Source of the DNA: Tenodera sinensis
Lineage: Eukaryota; Arthropoda; Insecta; Mantodea; Mantidae
Assembly (NCBI GenBank): GCA_030765045.1
Contig: CM060964.1
Location: forward strand, 136,190,448 to 136,254,447
DNA: 64,000 nt
Direction of reading: 5' to 3'
The notes beneath the pieces were generated by a model, which saw nothing but the letters and a program-made list of their open reading frames with translations, searched no databases and was not told the DNA's origin. A program made the position numbers and the translations under genes. This document shows positions 36,175-48,145 of this stretch, in pieces (the first letter of the stretch is position 1; each line of letters begins with the position of its first letter).

Positions 36175-36649
36175 ATAAAACAAAATATATTGTTAATGTG
36201 AATGTAGCAGTACCTACTTAGTTTCCAAGTTTATACCTAATAAAATAATCCTTAAACATTAATATTTTGGTTGTATACTACATTATGTATTATAAAGAGG
36301 TGAAAATGAATAAAAGTATAATAAATGCATAAATAAAAAGCAACAAAAACAATAAATGACAAAAATAACAAAATTTCATGTCTTAATTTCTCGCTCACGC
36401 AGAAAAGTTTAATCAGCATCTATCGACTTTTGAAAAAACTCTGCATTTTCAAACCCCAAATTTTCACCTGTTAAACTATGCTGTTTGATTCTTTCCACAT
36501 TCAATGAGACAGTATCAGGAAGGAGAATTGAATGATTAATATAGTTGCTGTGCTAACCAATTAGTATTGCCAATAAATAGAAAAAAATGTTTTTCTCAGA
36601 AACGCATTTTGTGCATCTATCGAGTTTTGAAAAAACGCTCCTCAATTTT

Positions 36650-38240
36650 GTCAATCTTTTGCAAGGTTAATCAGAAAATCCAAAAAATGTCTGGAAATGC
36701 TCTTGAATGAGTCATTCTCGAGATGTTAGTATTTTAGTGCTCAAATATCAGTTATAATAGGTAGTCATATAAATTAGCATTTTTTAGCTTACTGGTCAAG
36801 ACGCTGGCACCGCAATGGTAGGTTCTCTGGTTCATGCTGGTCAACTTTCCCGGTTTTCTTATTGTTTTTGCCCATTCTTCCCCTAGTCGTTATTTCCTTA
36901 AAATACATTCCTATATTTATCCTTTCTTTATATTCCTTCTTAAACACCAAGACTAATGGGACAACACTTTTTTCTGTTTCTCATAAAAAGCACTGTTACC
37001 AGGGGGTCAGAAAATAACATTCCCTATGTTATTGAAGGTAAATCCGTAACACATCTTTACAAGGAACATTATTTTTTATTTGTGATATTATTTAACACAG
37101 CCTTTTGTCGTAACACACAATTAAGTGTTCCATTACTTTACAAGACAAAACAATGCCCAATACACACATACAGTTAAGGAATAAATATAGTTTTAAAACT
37201 GAATTAAGATAAAGCTATTTGATGTACCTACAGTTAAGCCTTTTTTCTGATTTTTTTTATGCTAATGGTACACTACAAACATTTATAGGTAATTCATTGA
37301 ATAAATTAACATATGTCCACGCACAGAATTAATAACTTGAAGTAACTGCATGCTTTTAGCATAACTAAGGTACGTGTTCAACCAGTCTATGAGACTGTGG
37401 GCAATTTGTAAGGTAAAGTATTCATTTCCACATTGAAAAGCTGTAGCAGCTAGCTTGATGGAGGGAAGGTAAACATTTTCAATGTTTGGAGGGGGGGGGG
37501 GGGTGTGTGAATATTGCAGTTTGCATTTTCTGGCATTTTCCCAGACTTTCCATTTTGTTGGGTCCAATGGTTTTTGAGACTTTTGCATATTTTTCACCCT
37601 TCTGATGTTTGCAGAATTGTTTTGCGGGCATTCAGCAGAGCATTCTGTTTGGTATAATGCCTAAAGATAGTGAGAATAGAGCTTGATCTGATGGAGAAGT
37701 TGTTGAACAGGCAATAATCAATGTTTTTCGTGAACTTCCTCATTAACACAGCAGTTTTTACAGCTTCATTAATTTTTCCTACAAAAGATCAAATTATATT
37801 TTTGCCACAATTTCAGACATAAGTGCTGTGCCAAAGAAGATAGCTCTACCAGAGACACATAAGACAGTTTTGGGGGTGACACACATCCAATAGTTGGAAG
37901 ATTTCTGAAGTTTTGAGAAGTTATAAGCCTAAGAGGATGAAAACTATGGAAAAGTGCCAGAGCATGTGTCTGTGATGTTCTCTTTTTTCTGCATATTAAG
38001 AATGAGGATCTTTTGTCCTTTAACTTGGCTGCTGGAATTGTTTAAAGTGAAGACGAATACTTCTGGAAAGACTGTAATAGCCACTTCATAATCTGAGTAT
38101 AAAGAACTCTCATAGTAGGGCACAACTATCGCACTACTACTTATTAAATAAACAGTATTTTCTATACAAATAAAATGCATTACTTCAGAGGAAAATAAGT
38201 TTTTCTTCTTGTTCAAATTGAGTAAAAAATTAAATTCATC
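36650..38240. other. Unassigned stretch
   Basis: Contains a weak tRNA-like string near 36783-36835 (ACTGGTCAAGACG with GGTTCATGCTG), a 13-base G run at 37491-37503 and otherwise AT-rich sequence without recognised genes. Confidence 0.4.
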
Positions 38241-38244
38241 TTTA

Positions 38245-38660
38245 TACAACCATTTTAATAGTGAGCCCAACATCCTTTGTTGTCCAATACTCCATTCAGT
38301 CTTTTATTACAGACTTTACAAGGGATATGCAGATATGAAGCTTGTTTTTGATGTTTTGCCAAAGCTCAAATGCACAATTTATCTGAACATCCTCCACAGT
38401 TCATTACGGAAAAGGTTCCCAATTGCCAATCATTAAACCCATATATATTTGATTGGGTTCAAACTCAGGACTTTTGGCCTGCTAAAATTGCTGGATGTAT
38501 GTGAAGTCAATTAAGGGTTCTTCTAGATGCGTGGACACTGTTGTTATCCTGCACAAGGTAATGGTGAGCATCTCACTGGCCAAATAAATAGCTTGGATGC
38601 TTTGAAGCATACAACTCTCCAGAATATGTATGTATTCCTATGAATGTATTTGGCATGATT
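38245..38660 (-). pseudogene. Tc1/mariner transposase remnant (C-terminal)
   Basis: On the minus strand: VQDNNSVHASRRTL (near 38560, second catalytic Asp), then SLNPIKYIW (near 38450, corresponding to LNPIENIW; the catalytic Glu is changed to Lys) and RNELWRMFR before the terminal helix. Multiple stops and frameshifts. The lost Glu shows it is dead. It abuts the mariner remnant in the opposite orientation. Confidence 0.7.
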
Positions 38661-38678
38661 CTTCACCTTCATTCAAGG

Positions 38679-39593
38679 CAGGGTTGCTAACCCGTACGAT
38701 AATTATGGGGGCATACGATAATTTGAATGTATGTACTCATGGTTGTCAACCCATACGATAATTATGGAGGTGTACAATAATTACGATACCTGGGAAATAT
38801 CATTTTCACTAGTTTGTCATACCAGAAAAATAAATTAATTACAAATAGCGACACCATTTTTGCCCTCATGGTCTGCCTCCACCCCTTTAAGGCAACCATT
38901 TCATATCCTACTAATTCTTATATCCCTTATCCTCTTGTTGCCAGAAAGCCCAGAACTGGTAATCTAAATAAACAAGGCACTGTTCAGAAAATTGATGATC
39001 AATGGAGAAAACTCGGAATACTGATGTTCTGTGTGAAATAAAGAGCATGACTGAACCTGAAGGATTCTGGAGTGCTGTTAAACACATGTCATCCTAGTGG
39101 AAATACTGATTTCAAAGGACTGGCGAAGGTTGCACTATCAGTGACTTTGTTGCCCCACAGAAAGCCTTCTTGTGAAAGAACTTTTTCCAAACCAGGTTTA
39201 ATAAAAACCAAAAACAGATTAGAAACAGTTTGGCGCTAGATACGGTAAATGGGCTTACTCGGTCGTCTCAGCTTATGAAAGAATGTGGTGGGTGCGAAAA
39301 TCTGCAAGCCACCAAGATGTTAAAGTTTATCTCAACAACAAATTTGTATAATGCTGCAACTGTTGAGGAAGATGATGAACTTTCAGAGGAATAGTGCTAG
39401 AAACACAAGTACTAAAGTCATCAATCTTGTAAGTGAATACCATAAACGTCAATACTATTATATTTTCTTAGGTGTTATGCTGATACATTTATTGTTGTAG
39501 CATTTGGTTTATGATGTACGATAATTTTGAATCCACATCCATAATTTTGAGTGGCCGGTACGATAATTTTAATTTTAAATGTTGGCAACCCTG
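38679..39593 (+). mobile_element. hAT element with intact borders and duplicated left end
   Basis: Ends CAGGGTTGCTAACCCG (left) and CAGGGTTGCCAACATTT (right, other strand). Perfect 8-bp duplication ATTCAAGG at 38671-38678 and 39594-39601. The left ~62 bp are tandemly repeated, so TACGATAATT appears several times near each end. Inside, only the hAT C-terminus survives: EGFWSAVKHMSS, NQKQIRNSLALDTVNGLTRS and KECGGCENLQATKMLKF (about 39060-39340). It inserted into the mariner copy that continues at 39594. Confidence 0.93.
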
Positions 39594-40115
39594 ATTCAAG
39601 GTGACCCTCTTCCATCAAAACTGGCAAAAATATCCATCAGGTGAGCGAAATGGTATTAAATAATAGGCGTATTACAATCAGGGAAATTTCTGTATCATTT
39701 GAGCTGTCCTTTGGAAGTGCTCAAACCATCTTAAAGACAATTTGGACATGAGAAGAATTGCTGCAATGTTTGTGGCCCATCTTCTTTCAAATGACAAAAA
39801 GGAAAGCCATCTGATTGTCTTGCAGAACAGCTTCAAAATGACTAGGAGTTTATGGAGAAAGCTTTTTCTGGTGATCTGGTGATGAAACATGCATTTATGG
39901 GTATGATCCAGAAATGAAGAAACCACCTTCACAATAGATGAGTCCTTCATACCCACGTTCCAAAAGACCAGACAAGTTTGATCCAATGTGAAATCAATAA
40001 TGACCTTTTTTACAGGGTCAGGCAATGAATCAAGTGTTGCAAAGATTAAGGGATGAATGCGTTGCAAACAGTCGGAGAATGGATGACTGGTAACTATACC
40101 TTGTCTCAACCTTAG
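39594..40115 (+). pseudogene. mariner transposase remnant (SETMAR-like)
   Basis: Clear mariner order: KTGKNIHQVSEMVLNNRRIT then IREISVSFELSFGSAQTIL (about 39619-39728, HTH domain), MRRIAAMFVAHLLSNDKKES (about 39747), YDPEMKK (about 39901; the region of the first catalytic Asp is damaged) and QGQAMNQVLQRLRDE (about 40015-40060). Frameshifts and stops occur throughout; the C-terminal third is missing. The 143-codon minus-strand frame over this region is its shadow. The hAT at 38679-39593 separates it from any N-terminal remainder. Confidence 0.82.
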
Positions 40116-40890
40116 ATGACAGTATAGAGTTAAATGGGATATATCTCTATCTAACGCATATAAGTTGCCATTAGCCTCGTCCTTTTCTACCCTCGTGCTG
40201 TTGCCACGTTCCTAATAGCATGGTGTAAATATTGAATTGTTATAAATTTCAGGTTTGAACACATTATACTACGCAGAATTTTTTCTCTATCAGGTTATAT
40301 ACTTTTTAGAGTCATTATACATTTCTATAGGTCCATATTTCTTCAGAAAACATTTTTTTCAATACAAGTCCGATATTTGCTGTTTCTATGCTCATCACGC
40401 ACTAACAAACTAACTGCTAGAATACGTTTATATTTTTTTCTTAGCTAGAGTAAACTATAGTGCTACTACCTGCTCACATTGAATTCTCTATGTTTACTCA
40501 GTTAAGTGTCACAATTTTTTTAAATGAAATGTTTTCGGTAAATTTTATATCTGTGCACTGCAAAAGTTATGCAGTGTGAAACTTTTTTGCTATTGAGTTT
40601 ACATTGGAGACCAAGCAAGAACAAATGTTGAGGAGAGTTGGAGAAAGTTTCTAAAATAAACCAGAAGGCTGTAGCCTCTTTCTTTCGTCGAGTGAGGCAA
40701 ACAAAAGGTATTCATCTATTCAGTGTATTCTCGCGCCAGGCCTGACACAGAAGATAGTATAAGGAGCAGTACTAACATTAGTTCGAAAGAAGTGTGTGTA
40801 ACTGTGTGGAATATGTGAGCTGTTACTATGTTATTTATTTAATATTTTCCATAAATATTTGTAGTTATAGAGGGGGAAGCTAGGAAGAGA
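40116..40890. other. Unassigned AT-rich stretch
   Basis: No recognised content; may include the 5' end of the DDE element that follows. Confidence 0.45.
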
Positions 40891-41530
40891 CGATATGTTG
40901 GTAAATTAAGATGTAAGGAATGCCAAATAATTATGAATGCGTTAGATTATTTTTCAAGTAAAATGAGTGTTAGCAAGACAGTAAAAGAAACAGCTAAGGC
41001 TATCGGGTGTTCAGAAGCAGTAGTGTATAGGATTAAAAAGGAAGTAATGAAAGGACCTCTAATAATGCCATCGAAAAAGAAAGCAAAAAGGGCAGGGGAA
41101 AACGCTAGGTTAATGCAATATGATGGAATAATGCAAAGCGGAGTGCGGCAAATTGTTCATTCTTTACTGTTTGCAAATATTCCACCCACACTGAATATAT
41201 TTTGTCGAGGGTGAACAGTGATGAGACCCTACCAAATTTCTCAAGGGCCACTCTTAGTTGGTTCTTACATGAAAGAAGGGGTAACAAGTCCATATTAATA
41301 GAAAGAGACAATATCATCAGATGGCGACATAAATATCTAAAAGACATAAAAAGGTTTAGGGCCCAAGGGAAATCAATTGTTTATACAGACGAGTCATTTG
41401 TAAATGTAGGCCATACAGTAAAAAAGGCGTGGAGGGATACCAAAGTTAAAAGTGTCCGTCAAGCAGCAATTGAAGGACTTCATACAGGACTCCGGCCAAC
41501 TCGGGGTCACGCACGGAGAAAGATTCGCAA
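40891..41530 (+). pseudogene. DDE transposase N-terminal half (same family as 30235-31658)
   Basis: RYVGKLRCKECQIIMNALDY leads into an HTH segment VKETAKAIGCSEAVVYRIKK (about 40982-41041). After a frameshift near 41205 come LPNFSRATLSWFLHERRGNK, HKYLKDIKRFRAQGKSIVYT and TDESFVNVGHTVKKAWRD (about 41387-41440), which aligns with FYLDETWVNKNHTQKSIWQD of the copy at 30235-31658 and carries catalytic Asp 1. Homology stops at about 41530, before Asp 2 and Glu 3. No stops within either half frame. Confidence 0.8.
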
Positions 41531-42070
41531 CTAGTACATGTTGCAATACTGCACTCCATTTAACATGTACTGTCTTCTAAGGGTGAGATGCGCTATAGTT
41601 CCTGTATGATGATAATGCACCCACATACTAGGCCATTTCTGTCCGCCAATTTTCGTATAAAAATAGGATGACACTGTTGTCCATCTGCTCTTCAGCAGGG
41701 GGCCACTGGAGTCGTTTAACGACCCACAGGCCCCTAAAGCTGGACCAGACACATCAGCAGATGGTAGATAGCTAGGACCTGACTGGCAGTCTCAGTTGAT
41801 TACCGAAACATCATAAGGCCTGTCTCTGAATAACCAATAGGCGAATGCAAAACAACTCCCCAACTCCAAGCTGTTGAGCAAACCATGCTAAAGGAGTGCA
41901 TGGCACATGGTATGATGTGTCAGTATTGGAGCCTCTGAGATACAGGACTATCTCTCAGAGTATATAGGGTTACCCAAGCATGTGGGGCTCTGTCTGAGCA
42001 AACCTTAGTTATCCCTAGCTAATCAAGGAAAACTATTGATAGTGCAAATACTGATAAACTGGCTGCCCTA
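41531..42070. other. Probable 5' leader of the following LINE
   Basis: No gene recognised. Placed here because the LINE ORF1 appears to start at 42071 and this sequence is contiguous with it; the true 5' end of the LINE is not visible. Confidence 0.3.
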
Positions 42071-42111
42071 ATGACTCCAAGAGAAGATATAAAACAAGGG
42101 CAGGCTCAGGC

Positions 42112-43328
42112 CAGGGTTGCCAAATCTACTGATTTTGCAGATCATCTGCTTTTTTGCTAATCTACTACTCTACTGCTAAAAACTGAACGAACTTCAAAAT
42201 CTTCTGCTTTTTATGTATTTTCCATTTTTAAACACTATCTTCCTTAACATCATATAATTCGCTCTTCCAAAAAAGATTTTCAGGCAAAGCATTTCCCTCG
42301 TCTATAAAAATAAAAGATTAATATAATCATCTGTATACATAAACAGTACACCACATCTGTTCCTCTGGCCTCGGGTTCCCTAGGTTACTGGTTCAAACCT
42401 GGCAGAGGCCAGTGAATTTTTACATGTGTAAAAATCTTTAGCATGGCTTCCTTCAGTGTCATAAATTTACAGCATGTAAAAGAATTGTATGAGCAAAATT
42501 AAGGGGTCTTTCATGCCCAATGTAGAATGGGACACCAAGAATCATAGTCTATGTACTTATGTTTCAATTTCTAATGGTGATTGTGAAGGAGCTCTTTCAG
42601 TGTACAATATTTTGCCAGATAAAAGAACCGATATTACAGCAGGGAACTTAGAAACCATGCTTACTTGTTATTTCAATGAACATGCTACATACAACATTTG
42701 AAGTGTAAATTATAACAGTAATATGTGATATTTTATTTCATTGCTTTTATCTTGCTTCAAGCCTTCTTTTTATACCGACATTCACAATCTTTATTCATCA
42801 TAAAATTCCACCATAAAACTGCTTAAGTTGAATACAGGGATCCAAAAGTATTTCTTCCTGTGGAAAACATGCATTTCAATGCCAAAATTATAATATCTCT
42901 GACAAAATTATTCCTGCCCGACAAATATGTACAAGTTTTCAAATTACATTGTATTGGTCTTGACATTGAGTCAGTTCATAACATACTAAGTCATTTTTCA
43001 TTAAGTGATGCTCCTCTTATAATGTTGGAAGTGTTAGAACTAGCTAAAATCTGAACAGTTCAGTCAGTTGCACCAGTTGCTTCTTGGTTTACTAATTCAG
43101 TGAAAGGAGGAGAAATCCAACAAATAGATACAGAATGGAGGCTATTGTGCAATACTGACATTGCATGTGGCAGTAACTCTACAGCGCAAGAATTTTGGAG
43201 CCAATTTGTTATCATCATTATGTCATAAATATGTACACATCAAGCAAAATTGCCAGTTAAAAATCTACTGTTTTTGATTTTTTCAAATCAAATCTTCTGC
43301 TTTTACTTCGGCAGACATGGCAACACTG
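42112..43328 (+). mobile_element. hAT element inside the LINE gag
   Basis: Ends CAGGGTTGCCAAATCTA and, on the other strand, CAGTGTTGCCATGTCTG. Flanking octamers GCTCAGGC (42104-42111) and GCTGAGGC (43329-43336), 7 of 8 identical. Internal scraps of a hAT transposase: IDTEWRLLCNTDIA and TAQEFWSQFV (about 43125-43210), and YVSISNGDCEGALSVYNI (about 42558-42611), which resembles the dimerisation motif with ER changed to EG. It shares the CAGGGTTGC terminus with the hAT at 38679. A SINE remnant is nested at 42360-42495. Confidence 0.88.
42360..42495 (+). mobile_element. SINE family-2 remnant
   Basis: B box GGTTCAAACCT (42391-42401) followed by GTGTAAAAATCTTTAGC and GCATGTAAAAGAATT, which align with the body of the SINE at 6889-7123. 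The head is degraded and the 3' end with the GCGTCGTT tail is missing. Nested in the hAT. Confidence 0.65.
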
Positions 43329-44289
43329 GCTGAGGCCCCGAAAGAGGAATCCACCAAACAGACAGATTGAGTGGATACAGAAACTGCGACTCTCAGAGAG
43401 GAGGGGATGCAGAAAATTGCCTTCTACAAGTCTAGAACACATTGCTCGATCCTCTGAAGAGGAGGCAAACAGCCTAGGAGAGCTGGCCAGGGAGGTAGGC
43501 TCTTTGGAGCTGAATGTCAAAATACACACTAAGGCAGAGAAAAAAAGATGCAGGAGAGCTAGGGCCTTGCCTTTGGGTGCAGAGGAGGGTGGTGTCCCTT
43601 GCAAAGGGAGCGCTGCCAATGCTGCATCATTGCCTGGACCTAGCACTTCTGGGGTCTCAGGAAAAATAAATTGGCAAAAGCAAACTCTGCCTGCGAAGAA
43701 CAAATAAACTCAGAGAGTGAAGTTTTCTCAAATGTTTACTTATGCTAAGGTGACCCAATCTGGGATTAAGGACATCATAGATGGCTTGTCCCAGGTGGTT
43801 TTGTCACATGAACAGGGTGACCTGGTTCGGGTGGCAGTTTAGGCCTACTGGGAGGGGGGAGAGGTTCTGAGGTTTGACAACTGCTACCTGGCTAAGGGGG
43901 CCCTGATTCAAATTGTGCAGGCATGGAAGGAATCCATACTGAAAACAATCGGACTAGATGCCCTCCTAACATATATAAGATTCCTGGCCAGTTCTCTGGG
44001 CCTGCGGTGGAGAGCACAGTTCTCTTCCAAAGGCTGGAGACAGATTCCAAAAACAAGCACAAAGCAGCAGAGTAGCCTAAGAGTATTTGTGGTCAGTGTG
44101 TAGTATTCCGCTGATTTTATTCTCAATGGAGGAAAAATACTCTAGTGGTTTGGTCCAGGCCAACTTTACTGTTAAGGGGGTACAGAGGCTCAATGATGGG
44201 TGGACAGTAGACACACATTGCTGGAATCCTGTACTTCACTACAAAGGGGTTCAGCCTCCCTGAAAGTGAAGGAAGGGTACTGCAAGGGT

Positions 44290-46600
44290 GCAACAAAATG
44301 ATTTCTTTCACACAGGCCAACCTGCAACACAGTATTACTATCTCCAGTATGCTACATAGTAGCATCACACGACGGGTTATTGAAATTGTTATGATTCAAG
44401 AACCATGGCTTAGGCAGGGCTAGGTTCATGCCTGGGTGTTGCCGGGGTCTTCTTATAAGAGATCGGGCAGCCGTTCTTGTAAGATATGAGAATAAACAGC
44501 ACAGACAGGTAGTAATATGTTCCTCCTATTTCCTGTACGACTCTGATGAGGTTGCGCCTCCTCAGGAGTTTAAACAACTTGTGAAGTATTGCAAGAGTAG
44601 AAGTCTTTGATTGGCTGCTACACTAATTCACACCATTGTGTATGGGGTAACATGGCATCAATGTGAAGGGAGTGACAGTGCTTGGAGCACCAATATCTTG
44701 AGATTTTGAACCAAGGGGATGTTCTGATCTTTACTAATTTTCAAAGGGAGGAAGTTCTAGACATTATGGTAGGGTCTTTTGGGATCTTAGAAAAAGTGAA
44801 GAACTGGAGAGTCAGTAAGGAAGTTTCCGTATCTGACCACAGACATTATTTTGATCTTGCAGATGAAGGAAGGCATCGCCTGTACAGGAACATAGGAAAA
44901 CCAATTGGCACTGCTATAGAGGGGACCTAGAGGATGGTCTCAAGAATCCACAGTGGATCAGAATAAAGAATACAGAGAACTTTGAGTTGTACGTAGAGTT
45001 TTTCACAAACACCTTGGTCTCTGCATATGAAAGGAACTGCCCCTCATATGGAACATGAAGGCAAGAGACAAATTCAGATGGATTACATATTTGGAACCCA
45101 TCTAGAAAAAGACATGTAAGCTTCATAATAGGTATAAGGCTAACAAAAGTCAGGTAACCTGGGATGAGCACAAAGAACCCCAGAGACAGTATAAGAAATA
45201 GATCAAAAAGACCTCAGAAAAATCATGGAGGGTTTTCTGTGAAAGCACAGGTCATTTGCAGAAACTATTGTTCTCCAGGGGTAGGGGCAGGCTGGCCTCA
45301 TTGGAGGACCCCACCGTTTCATGGAAGCAATCAGAGGGGAAGATCTTGAGGCTGTTGCTTGAAACTCACTTCCTGGTGACACAGATGGATCAAGAATCTG
45401 TCTCAGCAGTGGCACATAGGCCCTCAAAGGAGTGCTGGCATTTCCCTGTGACCCTGTGGATTATGAAAAAGTTAAATGGGCCATTTCTTCTTTTGACTAA
45501 AAGTACAAGTGTGGATGGGGTTTTCCTGATGCTCCTTCAGGAAGGCTGGGAGATTGTCTCTCTACACCTGGTGAGAATATTCAGGGCCAGTTTGACCATG
45601 CAATGTTTCACACCTCTGGAGGTAGGTCAATGTGGTTTTTATACTCAAGCCAGGCAGACCCTCTTACTGTAGGACTAAGGATTATCGTCCTATCAGCTTG
45701 ACTTCCTTCATGCTGAAGGCACTGGAAAGCTGCCAGATAGGCACTTGAAAGATAGGATGTTGGTCCAAAGGCCTATACATACTCATCAATGTCTACGAGC
45801 CAGGTAAATCCACAGAAATGGTGCTTCATCAGTTAGTTGTTAGACTTGAAAGGTCACTGGACTGTGGAAAGCTAGCCATGGCAGTTTTTCTCGATGTCGA
45901 AGGTGCCTTTAACAGCACTTCTTTAGGCACATCAAGCAAAGTCTGGAGAAGGGAGGTCAGTCTGGTGGTTACATACTCTATTATGGCCTCCTTGGAAGGG
46001 CAGCAGGCTATGGGTGAGACTGTAGGGTCATCAGTACCCCAGGGGTGCCCCAAGTATGGGTTTTATCACCCATCCTATGGTGCCTGGTTGTGGATGAGCC
46101 ACTATGCTGCGTTAATAGGGTACTTACGCCTGGTTGCAAAAGGAAAATTCCCAGGTACTGTTTTGGACCTCGTGCAGGGTTCCTTACATACTCTGAAGGA
46201 TTATGTAAAGACACAGACTTGTCCATGAATCCAGACAAAACTGAAATAATGGTCTTCACAAGGAGAAGGAGGAGGCTGCCTGGATTGCCTAGCTGCCTGA
46301 TTCTCCTTGGGAGAAGCTGAAGGTGGCCAGGATGGTCAAGTATCTGGGAGTTATGTTATGCTGCTCGCAAAAGTTAAAGGCGTGTGAATGCTGGCCAATG
46401 CTCATGCAGAGCGCTGTTGCCAAATGTAGTGCGTGTACCGACAGAGGTTCTGTACATAAGAGCGCATGCGATGCATGTACCACATTCAGCAGTGTTGGTA
46501 GGAGGGGCAAGCTTAGGATTTGCTGCAGTACGGCCCGCCTCCATATACCTTTAACTTTTGCGAAGATTATAGATGCAGGACTAACCTAGAAGAACCACTC
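44290..46600 (+). pseudogene. R1/I-like LINE ORF2 (endonuclease + reverse transcriptase)
   Basis: An APE-type endonuclease opens with QANLQHSITISSMLHSS and IVMIQEPWLRQG (about 44318-44418), continues with VICSSYFLYDSDEVAPPQEF (near 44520) and closes with WRVSKEVSVSDHRHYFDL (near 44830; SDH holds catalytic residues). The reverse transcriptase has DYRPISLTS near 45685, HLKDRMLVQRPIHTHQC, TEMVLHQLVVRLERSLDCGK, MAVFLDVEGAFNST (motif A, about 45880-45920), a VPQ motif B near 46035 and LSMNPDKTEIMVFTRR (about 46220). The ADD motif C is not readable. Many frameshifts and stops. The 3' end is undefined; there is no clear poly(A). Confidence 0.8.
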
Positions 46601-48140
46601 CATTTGTAAATCACATGTCAGATCACAATGCTAAGGTATTGTTAGTACCTACCAAACCCTTGTAATAGAAAAGTAAACAATTAGTGATGAGTATATCAAT
46701 GAATTAAAAAGTGTTAAAACAAAAAATGGGCTTATGTCTACACTAACACCCAAGTACATGGCAAATTTAATGAATTCCCCAAAATTGTGCTATTATCACT
46801 TGACGCTATTTTCCCTAAGAAAACAATAACCTCATCATAAGCAAGGAAGGTCAAACCTTGGATTACTTAGGTATAAAGAAGTCCTGTGGAAATTAAAATC
46901 TTTATTTAAAACAGTCGATTGAAAACTATATTTGGACACAATATTTGGCTAAGTTTTTGCCTTGTGTTAGTAAATATGTTTTCCTGCAATGTCAAGTAAT
47001 TTGGACAACTTAAAGGCTTTTGAATAAGTACCAATTATAAACCTGCATATGTCCTTTCTCAGTAAACTAAGGTCTGGAAAATTGTGGAAAATACATTTCT
47101 GAATGTTGAAAAATGTATATTTAACAAAAACAAAAAAATCATTAACAGGCTTGTAAAAAATAAAAAAGTATCTTTATCAGAGTTGAAGACATTGTGTCTG
47201 TCTGTTAAATGACTTTCTTTGAAGCTAGGAACAACCGTTTGCATTGATGTACGGAAACAAATCTTCTACACCCTTCTTTTCTGCCTCCACAGGATTAAAC
47301 CCTGCTATAAAATGTATTACATTTGTCAAGTCTCCTGGATTAGCTTTACAAATTTGGAATTGGCTATATTCTTCTTTGTATGTTAATGAACATAGTAAGT
47401 AACGTGAGCTGTGTATTTCAAAATTACATATTTCTTTATTTTAAACATACTACGTTTGGAACTCTGCTTCTTCAAGACCTTGTTTCCAGTCCTTGATTAG
47501 GTTTCTGTCCCTAAGAACATGAAAAGGAACTGAATTACTTCTGCATAAAACCATTGCTGCTAAACAGGGCCTTGCAGTAGACAATTTCTTCACATTTCAT
47601 TTCTGCTTTAATTAGGCCAAAGTTTGTGACATTGCCCAAATGAATAACCTCTAATTGGAAATATGTAGGTACTGTTCGCCAATGGAAAGAAAGTCCCTGA
47701 CAAGAATTTGCTGCCCTTATTTGTTTGGACACAGTGTGACAAGGACAGTAAGTTATGTGACAGAGAAAGTATACTAAACAAGGAGTAAAGTTACTTAAAA
47801 AGCTGTCCTAGTGTCAAACAGGAGAGTGCAGCAGGGTGTTGGACCCATGTCTAATCAGCGATTTCCCCCTGCACCTCATCCCCCAGGGACTTTCTTTGCT
47901 GTGGTAAATCATCAACACTTCATGGATTAGGAGACTTCTGTTCCAGCCTCAAGTCTCTCTCCACCCTCTCATCGGTCTTCCAACATGAGACCACTCTGGT
48001 AAACTCTAATACCCATATTGAATACTCTTGCCACCCATGAGGAAAATGACATTAGTATGGAAAGTTTCTTCTGTCCCCAACTGGCATTTGACACCAGAAT
48101 GTGCTTCACATTAGGAAACTCATTTAACTTCTTTTCCAAA
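46601..48140. other. Unassigned stretch
   Basis: AT-rich sequence with two short minus-strand frames (47059-47244, 47535-47732) that carry no recognisable domain. Confidence 0.45.
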
Positions 48141-48145
48141 GTTCA

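Larger units (their letters stand above)
34762..36643 (+). mobile_element. DNA transposon with perfect 32-bp TIRs, possibly Sola-like
   Basis: Identical 32-bp inverted ends starting GAGGAGCGTTTTTTC and closing with CTCGATAGATGCA lie at 34762-34793 and 36612-36643. Each end has a second, inward copy of the same module: GCAGTTTTTTCAAAACTCG from 34914 and its inverted partner at 36416-36445. AATT borders both ends (34758-34761, 36644-36647), readable as a 4-bp target duplication or as part of the repeat. A GAG start plus a 4-bp duplication fits the Sola superfamily; this is inference. The central gene fragment is at 35480-36174, and a degraded SINE sits at 35270-35440. Confidence 0.8.
42071..44105 (+). 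pseudogene. R1/I-like LINE ORF1 (gag), split by a hAT
   Basis: Begins MTPREDIKQGQAQ at 42071, is interrupted at 42112 by a hAT, and resumes at 43337. Removing the hAT and one target copy keeps the frame (QAQ then APKEESTKQ). Later frames contain EEEANSLGELAREVGSLELN (a likely coiled coil, about 43455-43515), then VKGALIQIV-like text and LDALLTYIRFLASSLG (about 43957-44004), the typical end region of such gag proteins. Several frame changes and stops. No zinc knuckle was found in what remains. Confidence 0.6.

Noticed and set aside
39678..40109. 143-codon minus-strand ORF
   Set aside because: The opposite strand reads mariner motifs (NNRRIT, IREIS, FGSAQTIL) in the right order, so this frame is a shadow.
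43257..43703. 148-codon minus-strand ORF
   Set aside because: It spans the hAT right end and continues into the LINE, so it crosses an insertion boundary; it is antisense to the gag coiled-coil frame.
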